Below are positions 44,788 to 55,509 of a stretch of DNA of 64,000 nucleotides, one piece after another. Each line of letters opens with the position of its first letter. Position 1 is the first letter of the stretch. The translations under genes and the position numbers were made by a program. Below the pieces are notes generated by a model. It made no database searches. It saw only the letters and a list, made by a program, of their open reading frames with translations, and was not told the DNA's origin. Origin of the DNA: Morchella semilibera (lineage: Eukaryota; Ascomycota; Pezizomycetes; Pezizales; Morchellaceae); assembly GCA_009192285.1 (NCBI GenBank), contig CM018604.1:3286001-3350000 (forward strand), in the 5' to 3' direction.

Positions 44788-45639
44788 TGTCCTCTTTTTC
44801 GAACAAGAGGGGAAGATGTTGCGTTGATGGTGGGGTTTAAACAAGCTTGGTTTCTGGCCGGGAGGTTTCGGCTAGAAATGGTTATTGCTATGTAGTCGGT
44901 GGTTAATGGGCGGATGTTTACCTGGCCAACCACAGTACTGGCTGGATGCTTCCGCTTTTTGTCTTTGTCTGCTACCCAGATTAGCATTGGGTATGGATCC
45001 TTCAAAAGTCCGGTTCGAGGCTTGTGCATACCCGGGAGGGCATCCGCACATCTTCTTGTTCTCAAAGCAATGGAATTATTTTCAAGAAATGCTTTCATTC
45101 TCAAGGTGCTTTAATCAAAGGTAAATTACTCTCCTATACCGTTAACGCACTTGCCTGATCATGAGCTCCTAAGCAAATTTCGGACCCCAATCAATAGTAT
45201 CTATGTTCGAAAGTTGAGAGCGCACATTTTGCAACTTCACTCGACTCATAGTAACATAAGGCATAATGGACCAATGTACCTCGTTGAGTGATTATCAACC
45301 TTTCAATATGTATCCTACTTCCTACACTAGAGTACCGCTAGGATACTTGGGCGTCTAGGGAGGAGGCTGTCGTTCTGGTCAGGGCTGTTTATAAAGTAGA
45401 AATGTAAGGAAAGGAAAAAGAGGGGCCGGAACACTACGATTTACGTGTAGATCTAGTGACAAACGATTTGGTTGAACATGGTCTAACTAAATTTGTCGGT
45501 AATACATACTACATGTACTTACATGTATCTTTTGCTAGTCTTCTTTATATAAACGTTTATGAGCGTTAGCTCCTCTCTAGACTACTATTAGCAGGCTCAG
45601 GATATTTTTTGCTTTTTCCCCTCATTTGATGACAACAGG
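44788..45639. other. Intergenic with TACATGTA pair
   Basis: Contains TACATGTA at 45510 and 45520. Plus- and minus-strand frames over 44.85-45.12 kb are not convincing. Confidence 0.4.
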
Positions 45640-46219
45640 TCAGCTTTGGTAATTTAAAGCTGGTGCTGCAGCCTGGGATCCACGAGCCGCTCGCGCGGCT
45701 TTCCACGTTCTCTATCCGGTGTTAGCTTAATCATGTGTGAGGGTAGCTGGATCTACTTACACCAACCTGCGGCACTCTGTCCCTCAATTTCCACCTCGGC
45801 TGTATCATTTCGTCTTGATCGATATTGGGATCTACCTCAGGCTCCTTCGCCCTCTCCTTAATCTTTTCCAGTGCTTCGATTGCTACTGGATCCCGCACGT
45901 AATGTGCCCTCAACTCCACAACATGCTGATGATAGCCTTCTAGGCTCCAGCCATCTCTCTTTTCAGAGTCCAGATATGCGGTCAGGGCCGACTGGCCATC
46001 TGGTGACCTGTTTTGTGATATATCATATCGCTCCTCAACTGTTCCGGCCTCTAATAGCTCTAGGTGAAACCTGGAGAGGGTATCCGCAACAAGGAATGCG
46101 GGGCGAAGTAAACGTAGGCCTTCTATCTAGTAGGTTTTATTAGCGAGCTGTGAATGATAAAAGAACGTTTAGACACCTACAACAGAGGTAGGCTTTCTTC
46201 GTGATCCGTGGGGGGTCAT
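45640..46219 (-). CDS. Three-exon small protein, 158 residues
   Basis: Found by joining exons. Exon 1 (46219-46181) is MTPHGSRRKPTSV. The intron at 46127-46180 (54 nt) has a GTAGGT donor, a GCTAAT branch and a CTAG acceptor. Exon 2 (46126-45761) is open throughout but contains only one ATG, near its 3' end. The intron at 45712-45760 (49 nt) has GTAAGT, CTAAC and ATAG. Exon 3 (45711-45640) ends NYQS. All joins are phase 0. The body is charged and helical (FLVADTLSRFHLELLEAG; VAIEALEKIKERAKEP) with Trp residues after it, and an Ala/Arg-rich C-terminus. No signal peptide or membrane segment. I do not recognise the family. The splice signals and 122-codon open middle exon make the gene credible. 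Confidence 0.68.
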
Positions 46220-47986
46220 CTTTTGTTTTTGTTGCGCAGAAATGCATGAAAATAAGGGGGGATAGGTTTCGTACAGCAAGTATTCTAATGCAACGCAGAA
46301 GCGTCCCATATTACGTATCTTATAGCCCTGCAAGACGCAAATATAATCATGACGGCGCATATCACCGCGGGCTCATTTTTTAAACGTCCTTGGGTAGCCT
46401 TTCACCCATAGTATCGCTTTGCCCCTTAATACAGGGTGAAGGTCATTGGAGGCGGGCCCCCAACTAATTAAATATTCTATTCCGTGTAAGATGAGGACTT
46501 AATCCATTAAGTACCCTACCCACAGTCATCCATGAGAGGCCCGAATAGAGACATGTTTCCTGAAAATCATATATTGGGATGTTTTGTGTCTGCGGGGCAG
46601 TTTTTCGTATTTCGGTACTCGGATGAAACAGTCCTAACGCTGGAGGGCTGAGGCAGGCAGGCTTGGATCGTTCCTCTCCTGCTTGGAGAATTTTTTCTTC
46701 CCCCTCTTTGTTGGCCGAACTGGCCTTGTTCGGGCAGGGACCATATCGGCCCACAGGCTAAGCTCGCTTAACATATTTAGAAGCTATCCAGTGATACGCT
46801 ATCGTGGTTTTGTTTCTGTCAGTAAGTACAAAATCGTTACGATTTCGTATCAGTACGTGGTACTGGGAATCGGGTTCTATCTGGCGAGACAAAGAAGTGT
46901 GTTGCGGTATTCTTGTGGAGGCCTAATGAATATCTGGCACAAAGGACAAGTGAAAGATTTTTTGTAGGTGTATCACGATACATTGAATAAAACTCCGCTG
47001 CTTAAGGAAACAAGCAGTTCCCTAGCTCCTCTCCCAAATACTGTCCGATAGCCTTCGTAGAGAAAGTCTGGACCATATCCCACGTTTGAAAGGTTTAGCC
47101 TAAGTGTACACAGAAATGTTTCCAAGGTAAGGGAGGTTACGTGGTAAAATGATGGAGCATAGTTCTGAATCAGATATTCCCTGGTCCTTACCGCCCGAAA
47201 TCGCTTGATCAATACTCCTACCCAACCAGGACCCGCCAGCCCGCTCTACTGTGCACCTGCCTAGGGCAACGTGCATTTCAGTCCATCCCCCCGTGCAAAA
47301 TGGTGAGTGAAGACAAATGTAACACTTGCTGCAAAGTGATGGGGTGGTTCAACAAGAAAGAATGCTATTCAGTAGGTTGTTTTCCTTACCTCTTACTCAC
47401 TGCAGCTCGGATTGATTGAGTATTAACCTCAACCTCATTTGGTTGCAGCTTTTGGCCATTGCTAGTCTTTATTGGTTGATATGCCCCACCCCACTAACAA
47501 TTGCCTTGGGTCAATTTGGAGAGCGTACGTCGCTCACCCTCCGTAGCGGGCACACTAAGGCCATGATATGCGCACCTTATTGGTTATGACTCCCTGCCTT
47601 AGGTTGCTAATAATCGTAGGAACGTAGTTGGTGTTGAGGATTCCAATATGCATGCCTGTGAATTAAAATCGTTGGGAATCGATATGGTAAATATATGATC
47701 TAGATATCCGCTTGTCAACTGAGGGCCTGCGGCATCTAGTTAGAAGGGTGGGGAACGGACCTGTCCTGGGCTTATGGTGCTACTTCTATTGGTCTAGTAA
47801 TTAGGCTGTGTTACGCGGGATGTTCCTCCCCCATACCGTTTTGTCTCATGCTTGGTAGCAACGAAACTACAACCCTCCTAAATGTTCATATAACTGCCAC
47901 TTCAGCTACACCTCCGCCTTCCTGCTCGTCCACATCGATACAATCCTCCGATCACACGAGTCTCTAGCAAAGCTGAGCAGCAGAGA
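46220..47986. other. Intergenic; possible decayed family start at 47.3 kb
   Basis: At 47300 an ATG opens MVSEDKCNTCCKVMGWFNKK (to about 47418), whose Cys-rich start recalls MSKTCTVCG of the gene at 47.99 kb. No convincing continuation. The rest is spacer. Confidence 0.35.
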
Positions 47987-48569
47987 ATGTCGAAAACCTG
48001 CACTGTCTGTGGTCCTAGGAAACGCTCCCATCTGCCCGAAGCGGGTGAGGAAGTGGTAGAATTTTGCCCACGGCATCAAGCAGAATCTCTCGCTCAATCC
48101 AACGGGATCCCTGAGGCAAGGTTATCCATTTTTCCCCTGGTGGTATATTTCTAATACCAAGTAGATCAGCGGTCGAACGCTAGTCAACCTTGCTTGTCAG
48201 CTCACGAAGAAAGGTTCACAGCTCGTTTATGACCATCTCATTAAAGATAGCCAGATCATTCAAGAAGGTTCAGAAATCATCGCCGCCAAGTTTGAAAGGA
48301 TAAGCGACATTCCAGTCGTGAAGAATGGAGCGAACATTGTCATGCACAACGCGGCCGCCATTGCAAATAGCGACCTTGTGGTTGTTGGCTCTAGACTCAT
48401 CATGGAAGATGTCCAGAAGATAAAACGGGAAACACGGAGAATGATTCACATTGGAGCAAAAAAGATCTGCGATGCCACCGCTGACAGAGCGGAGGAGACA
48501 GTGAGACGTGTTAGTAACTGCTTGGAGGAAGATGGATATGACGATGACGGCTGCGTTATGGTCCGTTAG
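47987..48569 (+). CDS. Cys/His N-terminus, helical body, AIM-like tail (family gene 1)
   Basis: Exon 1 (47987-48142) and exon 2 (48201-48569) join in phase 0 over a 58-nt intron (GTATAT donor, CTAAT near the donor, TTGTCAG acceptor); 174 residues. The N-terminus MSKTCTVCG...VVEFCPRHQAES gives a CxxC...CxxH pattern that could bind zinc. The body is helical with alternating hydrophobic and charged residues (SQIIQEGSEIIAAKFERISD, then IPVVKNGANIVMHNAAA). It aligns by eye with the gene at 49.2 kb through CxxHQxES, IPxxARL, DIP[VI]V[KR] and the positions after it. The C-terminus EEDGYDDDGCVMVR is acidic, then CVMV, a weak form of the W/F-x-x-V motif of its neighbours. I infer a role in lipid or autophagosome membrane binding only from the tail and helices. 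Confidence 0.75.
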
Positions 48570-49174
48570 GTGTGGCGTTGACTTGGCACATAAGATGCAT
48601 TGTTTTTCAAGATTTCGGGTGGTCATATCATAACCTGTATGCCAAATTTAGTGCCTTGTGGCCTTCAATAAATTGGCTTTGTCATTGAGCAACCGTGAGA
48701 GAAATATCATACCACAAATGTTTGCCCTAATCAATACCGCAAACCTTTTGAGTCTGAAGTCGAATAGATATACACAAGTTACAAAATCTGGGAGGTTCTG
48801 AATAAGATGCGGTTATTATAGGCAATTGGATATAAAGGTCTCTTGCTGGGCGGTATTATGTCAGGTGGATCAGGCAGTAAAGCATAGCCCGAAAATCAGG
48901 CCAACTGTTTTTTATTCCAATAAGAGGATTAAAGGTAAGCGTCGGAAGTGTTCAGGAATAGAAAGTTAAGCAGATATGCAAGCATTTATCCCTGCCCCAA
49001 ACGTTGGGACTGTTTTCTTTCTAGGTAAGGATCTGCACCCATTGGAACCTAGAAAATTTCTAGAACGGCCTGTGACCACCCCTCCGTCTTCACTACTTGA
49101 ATTCAAACTATAATACCTCAACTAAAAAAAAACACAACTACAAAAAAAAAATTTTTCAGTATCGATATATCAAT
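48570..49174. other. Intergenic, A-rich leader of the next gene
   Basis: Spacer between two family genes. Ends in A-rich tracts at 49122-49150 just upstream of ATG 49175. Confidence 0.4.
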
Positions 49175-49862
49175 ATGGCCACCTGTGTCTCTAAAGCTGT
49201 TGATATCTCTTATCCTCAAACTTGTGATTCTCCTGGGCGCTCTAAGGTGATCACGTGCTGTCCCTACCGCTACAATCAAGATCAGTGGGCTCAGGATGAG
49301 TTTGACTGCGCAACTTTGAGTGAAGAGCTTGAACAGGCTGCTACCACCCACATTGGTGGGCCGTGCAAGATTCATCAGCCAGAGTCTATTCCAATTCCCG
49401 CAGCTCGTCTTCATGTAAGCCAATCAATACTCGGTGCTCGTAATCTTTACTAACAGCTCTCAGGATCCTTTGATCAAGGCCGTTAAGGAGGGTGTCAAGC
49501 TTGGGACCAGTATGGCTATTGCTGGAGCAAAACTGGCCCAGGATATTCCCATCGTTAGAGAAACCTCTAACTTTGTCTCCACCAACGTCAAACACGCTAG
49601 TGAAAGCAAAGCTGTCAAAGTTAGTGCAAGACGTGTCCGCAAAGAAGCCAACATGCTTAAAAATAGCACAGTTGTCTTCCTGGATGGCGTTGTGGAGAGA
49701 TTTGACGCCGCGAAGAAACTGGTTAGCTCAACCCCAAAGAAAGAGATTGCCTACAAAAAGAAAGAGCTGAAGGCACTCGACTTGTTTGAGGGTGAAAGCC
49801 GCACTGGAAAGGAATATCAGGAGGATTCGGAGGAGGAGGACGAGTCATGGGAATTTGTTTAG
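49175..49862 (+). CDS. Cys/His N-terminus, helical body, WEFV tail (family gene 2)
   Basis: Exon 1 (49175-49414) and exon 2 (49464-49862) join in phase 0 over a 49-nt intron with GTAAGC, a perfect TACTAAC branch and CTCAG; 212 residues. The first ATG with fungal context (CAATATGG) was chosen. The N-terminal 70 residues contain seven Cys and the pair PCKIHQPES, which matches FCPRHQAES of the upstream gene. The body has likely amphipathic helices (DPLIKAVKEGVKLGTSMAIA, KLAQDIPIVRETSNFV, VVFLDGVVERFDAAKKLV), reminiscent of lipid-binding helices. The tail is acidic and ends at the extreme C-terminus with DESWEFV, a good match to the Atg8-interacting consensus (acidic, W, two residues, V). It is a tandem paralogue of the 48.0 kb gene. 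Confidence 0.8.
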
Positions 49863-50249
49863 AATAGAAGGTCTAATGTGGTGTGGGACACTGGCAGATC
49901 TTGTGGTCCTGTATCTAGATACAACTACTCCTGTTTAGGTGGCTCGGTGATGTAAGCTGAAAAAAAAAAGCGTTTATTCTATGAATCATTTGTGTAGAAA
50001 ATTGCGTCGGGATAAAAACCTATCAATGTTGTACAATTGAACAGTGCAGTGGGCCCTCATGTTGTACTGATTAATTCTTAGCCTCTTGTATCATTCGGTC
50101 TGAGGCTACCGTCCCGCTAACGTGCGTCTATGGTCCCAATACTATATATTTACAATACACCTACCAGATCTCACTAATCTTCTTAAGCTCACCTGTGCCC
50201 ACTTGAGAAAGGTCACCGTTCATTTATCACGATACGTTTTACAGAAGCC
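49863..50249. other. Intergenic spacer, 387 bp
   Basis: 3' region of one family gene and 5' region of the next; nothing else seen. Confidence 0.4.
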
Positions 50250-50763
50250 ATGGCCGCATCTCCCCTTACTCTGAGCGAGGACCCAGATCCGACTATGTCG
50301 GGAGCAATCTTGGTTGAACCAACTAAGATCTTGTTAGAGAACACACCGCCTGGGAGCTTCGGAAAGGCCTCTCCATCATCCTCAACTAGCTACTTCGGCA
50401 TCACTACAGTCAAGGTTAGTAAATCCGTGGTTGTGTCAATTTAGTGCTTATGCTTTACAGAATGCTCAGGGTGGGTTTGTGCGTGTCGATGTGAAGACAA
50501 AACATATATCTGCCACACGTAGAACACCGCTCATGAGTGTTCATAACAAAGACGGCTTCGAAATCGTCAACTATTGCACGGCGGAGAAGACGGAATATCT
50601 CAAGGAGGAGATCGTGGAGCTAACTCAACTGAATAAGGTATGGCAGCAAAGTCCATATATCACATCGGTCTTCCTAACATTAGAGTGCTAGATGGATGAT
50701 GAAGATTGCGATGATACCCAGTCCGATGGCTTTGTGATGGTATCAAATGTTTCAATGCTATAA
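50250..50763 (+). CDS. Three-exon protein with FVMV tail (family gene 3)
   Basis: Exons 50250-50414, 50461-50637 and 50692-50763 join in phase 0; introns are 46 nt (GTTAGT, TTTACAG) and 54 nt (GTATGG, CTAAC, GCTAG). It encodes 137 residues. The start is in GCCATGG. The N-terminus is Pro/Ser-rich and lacks the Cys/His part of its neighbours. Exon 2 is mixed, with FVRVDVKTKH and a charged helix EYLKEEIVELTQLNK. Exon 3 encodes MDDEDCDDTQSDGFVMVSN: an acidic tract and then FVMV (128-131), the same DG-x-VMV ending as the 48.0 kb gene and again AIM-like. It may be a shortened paralogue or an unrelated gene that shares the tail. Confidence 0.72.
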
Positions 50764-51044
50764 CTACTCATATGTGGCATTCATTCATGCTTAGCTATTT
50801 CATTACAGAAATCATGTATAGTCTGATACATGTATATACTCTTAATCCCCGTGCATACATGAAAATAAGCAAGTATCTTTGCGTGTCAAGCCCTTCGTCC
50901 CAAGTAGATAGATTTTGAGTGAAAAATGGTTCAATGTGACACTCGGAATCTTGACCACAGAGTTTCATAAATAAGAGTGAATGGTTCCTTGTATCAATCT
51001 TTCCTCCCCTTCCCTCTCACAAACAGGCTGCAGAAGCACTTCCT

Positions 51045-51315
51045 AGCGTCCAACCAATGTGGATCCGTTGAGGCCCCCTGCGATATTCAAAGTATTCTTT
51101 CTACACCCATGATCTTGGTGCTCTGCCACTGATGGACCTGCGATAAAGCAAAGCTCATTAACGTTATCCAAGATAATACGTGTTATCGCCTTAGTAATAA
51201 TAAATCGTGATATCGTAATTGTTAACAGGTGTGTACACAAAAGGCAGGCAAGAAGGCCATTGCGGAAAGCAAAAGATTGACGGCATCTGAGAGCAGATTT
51301 CTCAAAAAAGACTAA
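51045..51315 (+). pseudogene. Possible decayed fourth member of the 48-51 kb family
   Basis: Plus-strand pieces CGSVEAPCDIQSIL (about 51058-51100) and, after a TTAACAG acceptor at 51231, CTQKAGKKAIAESKRLTAS and onward to a stop near 51315 look coding. The first piece recalls GGPCKIHQPESI of the 49.2 kb gene. No start or clean splice links them. Weak evidence. Confidence 0.25.
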
Positions 51316-51469
51316 GAATAGAGCCACAACTGCTAACTTTCAGTCCTCTGAAGAGAGTCATTAGCCTGACCTTCTCACATTCGGGGGGGTAGCCTGCCAC
51401 ATTTCTGGCCCCTAGGCCTCATAGTTCACCCAATTGGGCGAACCACTATCCAAATATGATGTCAGCTAA

Positions 51470-51895
51470 TCATTTGTCGCTCACATAATAGTTCAGAGAG
51501 CCCACCTCTGATTCATCCTCCTCCGTTACATCATATGCCTGAAGTTCATCGCCCCAAATAGCCGTATCCCCAAAATACGGCCCCCTTCCTTTGCCGGTCT
51601 TAACCTCAATGAGGACATTGCGTTGGTAGTGACCGCCGACACCGAATTGCCGGACTTCGAGTTCTTTCGCAGCAAGGGGTGACCCAAATCGTAGCCTACA
51701 TCTTGAGTGAATATGGCATGAGAGATTGTATCGGTGGTCTCGAAGGTGATCGAGCCTTGAATGGTCCTTCGCAAAGCCTATCCTAACAGACTCCGGGTGA
51801 GCAGTGCAGGCGGAATAGTGCAGTGCATATCGGATCAGGGAGTGATTCTTGAGAACCACGTCAGGTGGTGGGGGCGTAAGCTCCCTAAAAGCCAT
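51470..51895 (-). CDS. Small hypothetical protein, 141 residues
   Basis: Single exon from ATG 51895 (MAFRELTPPPPDVVLKNHS) to 51470. It looks globular: His- and Cys-containing N-terminal half (IRYALHYSACTAHPESVRIG), then strands and turns (RQFGVGGHYQRNVLIEVKTG), then an acidic tail (DVTEEDESEVGS). No signal peptide. A GTGGGC donor lies near the 3' end, so the last residues may be spliced differently. Orientation is opposite to its neighbours. Family unknown. Confidence 0.5.
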   Translation of the reverse strand: MAFRELTPPPPDVVLKNHSLIRYALHYSACTAHPESVRIGFAKDHSRLDHLRDHRYNLSCHIHSRCRLRFGSPLAAKELEVRQFGVGGHYQRNVLIEVKTGKGRGPYFGDTAIWGDELQAYDVTEEDESEVGSLNYYVSDK

Positions 51896-53610
51896 TGTGT
51901 CAGCTTCTTCTGGGCTTCTGCTATAATTGCTGCTCTGACTGTTGCTCTAGCGACCTCTGCTTGGGAGACGGCAAGTATTAAGCCTTTTTTCAGAACTCGA
52001 CAGAACGAAGAAGGTAGAGGTTTATAAGTAAACGGGGAAAATTCAAAGTAGGCCTGAGGTTGGTGAAATAATTGACAAAATCGATGGTTGTCGTTGCTAG
52101 AACATATGATCATGTGGTTGGTTCCTAGCTAGAATATACCTTACCCATTGGTTAAAGTCGTGCTATTGTTACCCGGGGGTGATGTGGGACAGGTCTATGT
52201 ACCTAACCTAACCACTAAAAAAGCACAAGAAAAATCTTCACTGTCCAGACTAAAGGTTTCGACACTCTATTACTTCCTCCCTTAAGATCTTCTTATTCTG
52301 GGCCGTCCCACTGTCGGTACTAGGGACCGCCAGGAGAAATAATCCGAAGACTGCATTGTTTTTCTTTGGAACTAGATCTATAATCTCTGCCGAAGCGGGT
52401 GAGGCAATAAATCTCAATTGACAAAGGTTTATCAGTTTATTTCCCACCACTCCTTACAGGTATATTTGGCTAACGATAACAACGCTTCCTCCGTTTTCAG
52501 AAACGTTCTGGCCCCGTGGGGGGAGCAAAACTAGCTACGCTCATCGTCCATCATGCTTACTCTTTGAGTAATTAACCCATCGACAAGTGCGTGAAAAATT
52601 ATTATCGGCGGGGAACGGCGCTCGCTTCACAATCAGCACGTCCTGACGGGTCTGCTCTCTGTTAGATGGAACACCAAAGTGGGACTTGGGCAGGACCTCA
52701 ATATTGACGCCCCGGGCTTGCTTCACAAAGAATGAACTTGCTCAGTCTGATTCTGGGGCAGGTTTGTTTACGAGTACCTTATTTGTGAAGGTATATTTGA
52801 TTTGCTTTTGAAGATTACTTCGCCTTGTTCCTTAGTCACTCGTAGGTGTGGAAGAATATGCTGTACTAGGTTAGGTCTCGCTTTGAGGAGTTCTGGAATC
52901 CGAGTGATAGTTCATGACCCTCGAGTTTGTACAAGGTCTTCCATACGATAGGATATTAGTTAGATGTAAATCCCGGGCACAAGAGCCTCTATGGATCCAT
53001 ACTACCTGGGGCCTCGTGGGTTTGGCCCGGGAGGTGGTTCCGCAGCACAGGTGAAAGATGAAGGGGCGCTCAGTAGCTTAGCAGTGTTTGAGCTTAGGTG
53101 TTGTGTTTGAATGCTCTTCGCCGTTCTTTTGGATCGTATTTAAGACAGAGGTTATATTTGCCCCATACCGTACTCAGAAAGGGCCGTGTACCGTTGCTGA
53201 AATCTGGTAAAAGAAACGTAAAGTAGGATATTCACGACTATTAACAAATTTTGAATCTTCTTTGTAGCATAAAAACAATTTTGCGTGTAGACTTCGGGGT
53301 AACTGAAAATTTAACACAGTTTGGAAATTTTGCAAGCAAACCGCACCACAAAACCCTTTACCCCTCACATCCTCACTAACTACCAGCTGCATCCCGCCAA
53401 CCCTCGGCCTTTATGTTCTGGCCCCTATACTACAGCAGGCCTAAACCACTACTCAATAATTCGAGGGGAGGAGAAACACTTCTTTCCTCTGTTGACTCAT
53501 TCGTCGCAAAGGTATTCAGAGGTAGAACCACGTGCTATTGGCAAACAGTCGGGGAACATGCTAACATTATAAGGATTCCCAAGCCTGCGTGCCAATCTCG
53601 CGAGGCAGTT
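51896..53610. other. Intergenic, nothing firm
   Basis: Plus-strand GAAGCGGGTGAGG at about 52390 repeats a stretch of exon 1 of the 48.0 kb gene (48032), perhaps a relic. From 53.2 kb on this is the 5' region of the next gene. Confidence 0.4.
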
Positions 53611-55509
53611 ATGGACACCACTCAGCATAAAGGCAAAGAGGTGGAGAACCTTTATGAGGTCGACCCTGAATCCGGCCGTGTGGATTATAACGGGTTCCCA
53701 CCTCTCAGCAGAGTTTATTGTGATGCCGGTGTCTGGCCTGCAGGAGAGGTGCTGAGTAACATCAACTCCGAACGAAATTATACATATCGGATACCTCGTG
53801 GGAGGCGCTTTTACCAAGAGTCTTCTCGGCCGAATACAATGTCCGACAGCAGCTCAGAATCATCCAATAGGCAGCCGCAGAACATGAAACCGATCTTGAC
53901 TATCCGAAATCCATCACCAAAATCTCTAACGCCTAGTCGTAAGCCTCCCATGTCTCAAAAAAGAAAGGCGAGAGATAAGAGAGAAATTGTAAACTAACCT
54001 ATAACAGCTCCCGAATCATCTGCCCCCGGACTCCCATGCGGTGGTATCAGTCCTTTTCCAGGTCCTGAACTGAATACCCCTCAGGACACGAACTTTTTGA
54101 CGGTCCAGCCAGTCGCCTTTGGGCAAAGGAGCATCGATGTGCATCGAGCACAGTTTTCTGGCTTTCTTTCTGCTCGGGCCAGTGACTGTGTGAACCATCG
54201 GGCGTCTCCTTGTCCGTCGTGTCATCAGAGGAGCAAGGTTCATTGTACGCTGGACGACGGCGCTCGGGAGGCTCATGAAGGAAAGTGGAAGGAACAGAAC
54301 AGCAATTGCCACGAACCAGTTCGTGAGCCACCCGAGCCATCTCCAGTCCACAATTCGATGAATGCGGAGGATTATAATGATATTTTTGAGACGTTTGGAC
54401 AACACGACGATTTCAGTCTTCCAGATAATTTTATACTTCGTACAAAAACAAACGCCGCTCGTCCGCGGCTACAGGACATATTCATCCCCACCATGAGCCG
54501 TCATGTATCTTGGGCTGATCTAGGGGCAATGGGTGGAGATACAGAGCCACAGACATCCATAAATCCAGAGCCATCTTTTTATCCATGCGAACCTTCCTTA
54601 GATGCACCCGGTATTCAAACGCCAGATCTTACAGACGAGGCCTCATCTTCCACACAGGCTCAGGTGTCCTTGGCTCCACCTGATAACGCTCCAGTTACCA
54701 ACATGTCCGTTAGACCAAAGCGGTCCATGCTAGGTATGAGAATTCTAATAAGTGGCGGGGTATCTTCTGGCACTCGACTAATGTCTGTAGGTGCCTTAGG
54801 GCTACGAGGCGGGGATGCCAGGCCAAACCGGTTGAGCTGGGCTATTGGCGCGGCCAGCAAAGAGAGTGTTGCTCCGCTTGCCGTGGTGGATCAGCCATCG
54901 ACATCTGATCATGCTCATTCAGAAAGTGTCACCTCTGGCCACTATCTCTTCAAGGTTGGATCACTTAAGATCGGAAAAGGCTTCGCATTCAATGCCCGAG
55001 CCAAGAGCCCTTATCCACGAAACATGAATACATCTTCCCAAACTATCAATACCCAGCCTACTCCTCAAGAATCACCTTCGCAATCGAAGTGGTCGACACT
55101 TAATCTGCACCCCCGGCGTGCCTATCCCTATCTTACTAAGGCACGATCCGCCATCTCCCTTCGTCACTCCCGCGCCTCTACGATGGCCGCTGGAAGTTCC
55201 TTGGGATCTCCACGGAATGTCGCCGGCCAAGTGGAAATAAATGTTGAAAATTTCCGCGGCAGGACCAGAGATAACAGCCTTCCAGCACTTAACCTAGCTC
55301 AAGAATTCGGGAGAAAGAACGATTTATTAGCCATGGAAACCGGCTACCGGATTCCAGGGCGGATGGGAAGTCCAACAAGGTCAGAGAGAATTGAGCTCTA
55401 CGGTGAAAATGTCGTTGATGGGAATTTCGTATCCCGTACCAAGAGGAGGCTGAGTAAGGTACTTTCTATGTCGAGCGGGGCCAGTCGTCAGTTTTCTCGG
55501 GGAATTTGA
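53611..55509 (+). CDS. Disordered protein with RVxF-like motif, 609 residues
   Basis: Exon 1 (53611-53938) and exon 2 (54008-55509) join over a 69-nt intron (GTAAGC, CTAAC branch, AACAG). ATG 53611 (MDTTQHKGKEVENLYEV) gives a natural start; the frame is open further upstream but looks noncoding. Most of the protein is disordered, Ser/Pro/Asn-rich. Features: the KGKEV tract at residues 7-11; PCPSCHQRSKVHC, a small Cys/His cluster that might bind a metal; RHVSW at 274-278 followed by ADLG, which fits the PP1-docking RVxF consensus and resembles the RVSFAD form in glycogen-targeting subunits; and a basic, likely amphipathic C-terminus, RTKRRLSKVLSMSSGASRQF. A PP1-regulatory role is a hypothesis based on one motif. 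Confidence 0.75.

Noticed and set aside
54016-54405. Minus-strand frames inside the 53.6-55.5 kb gene
   Set aside because: Antisense shadows of exon 2, which has better composition and a confirmed splice.
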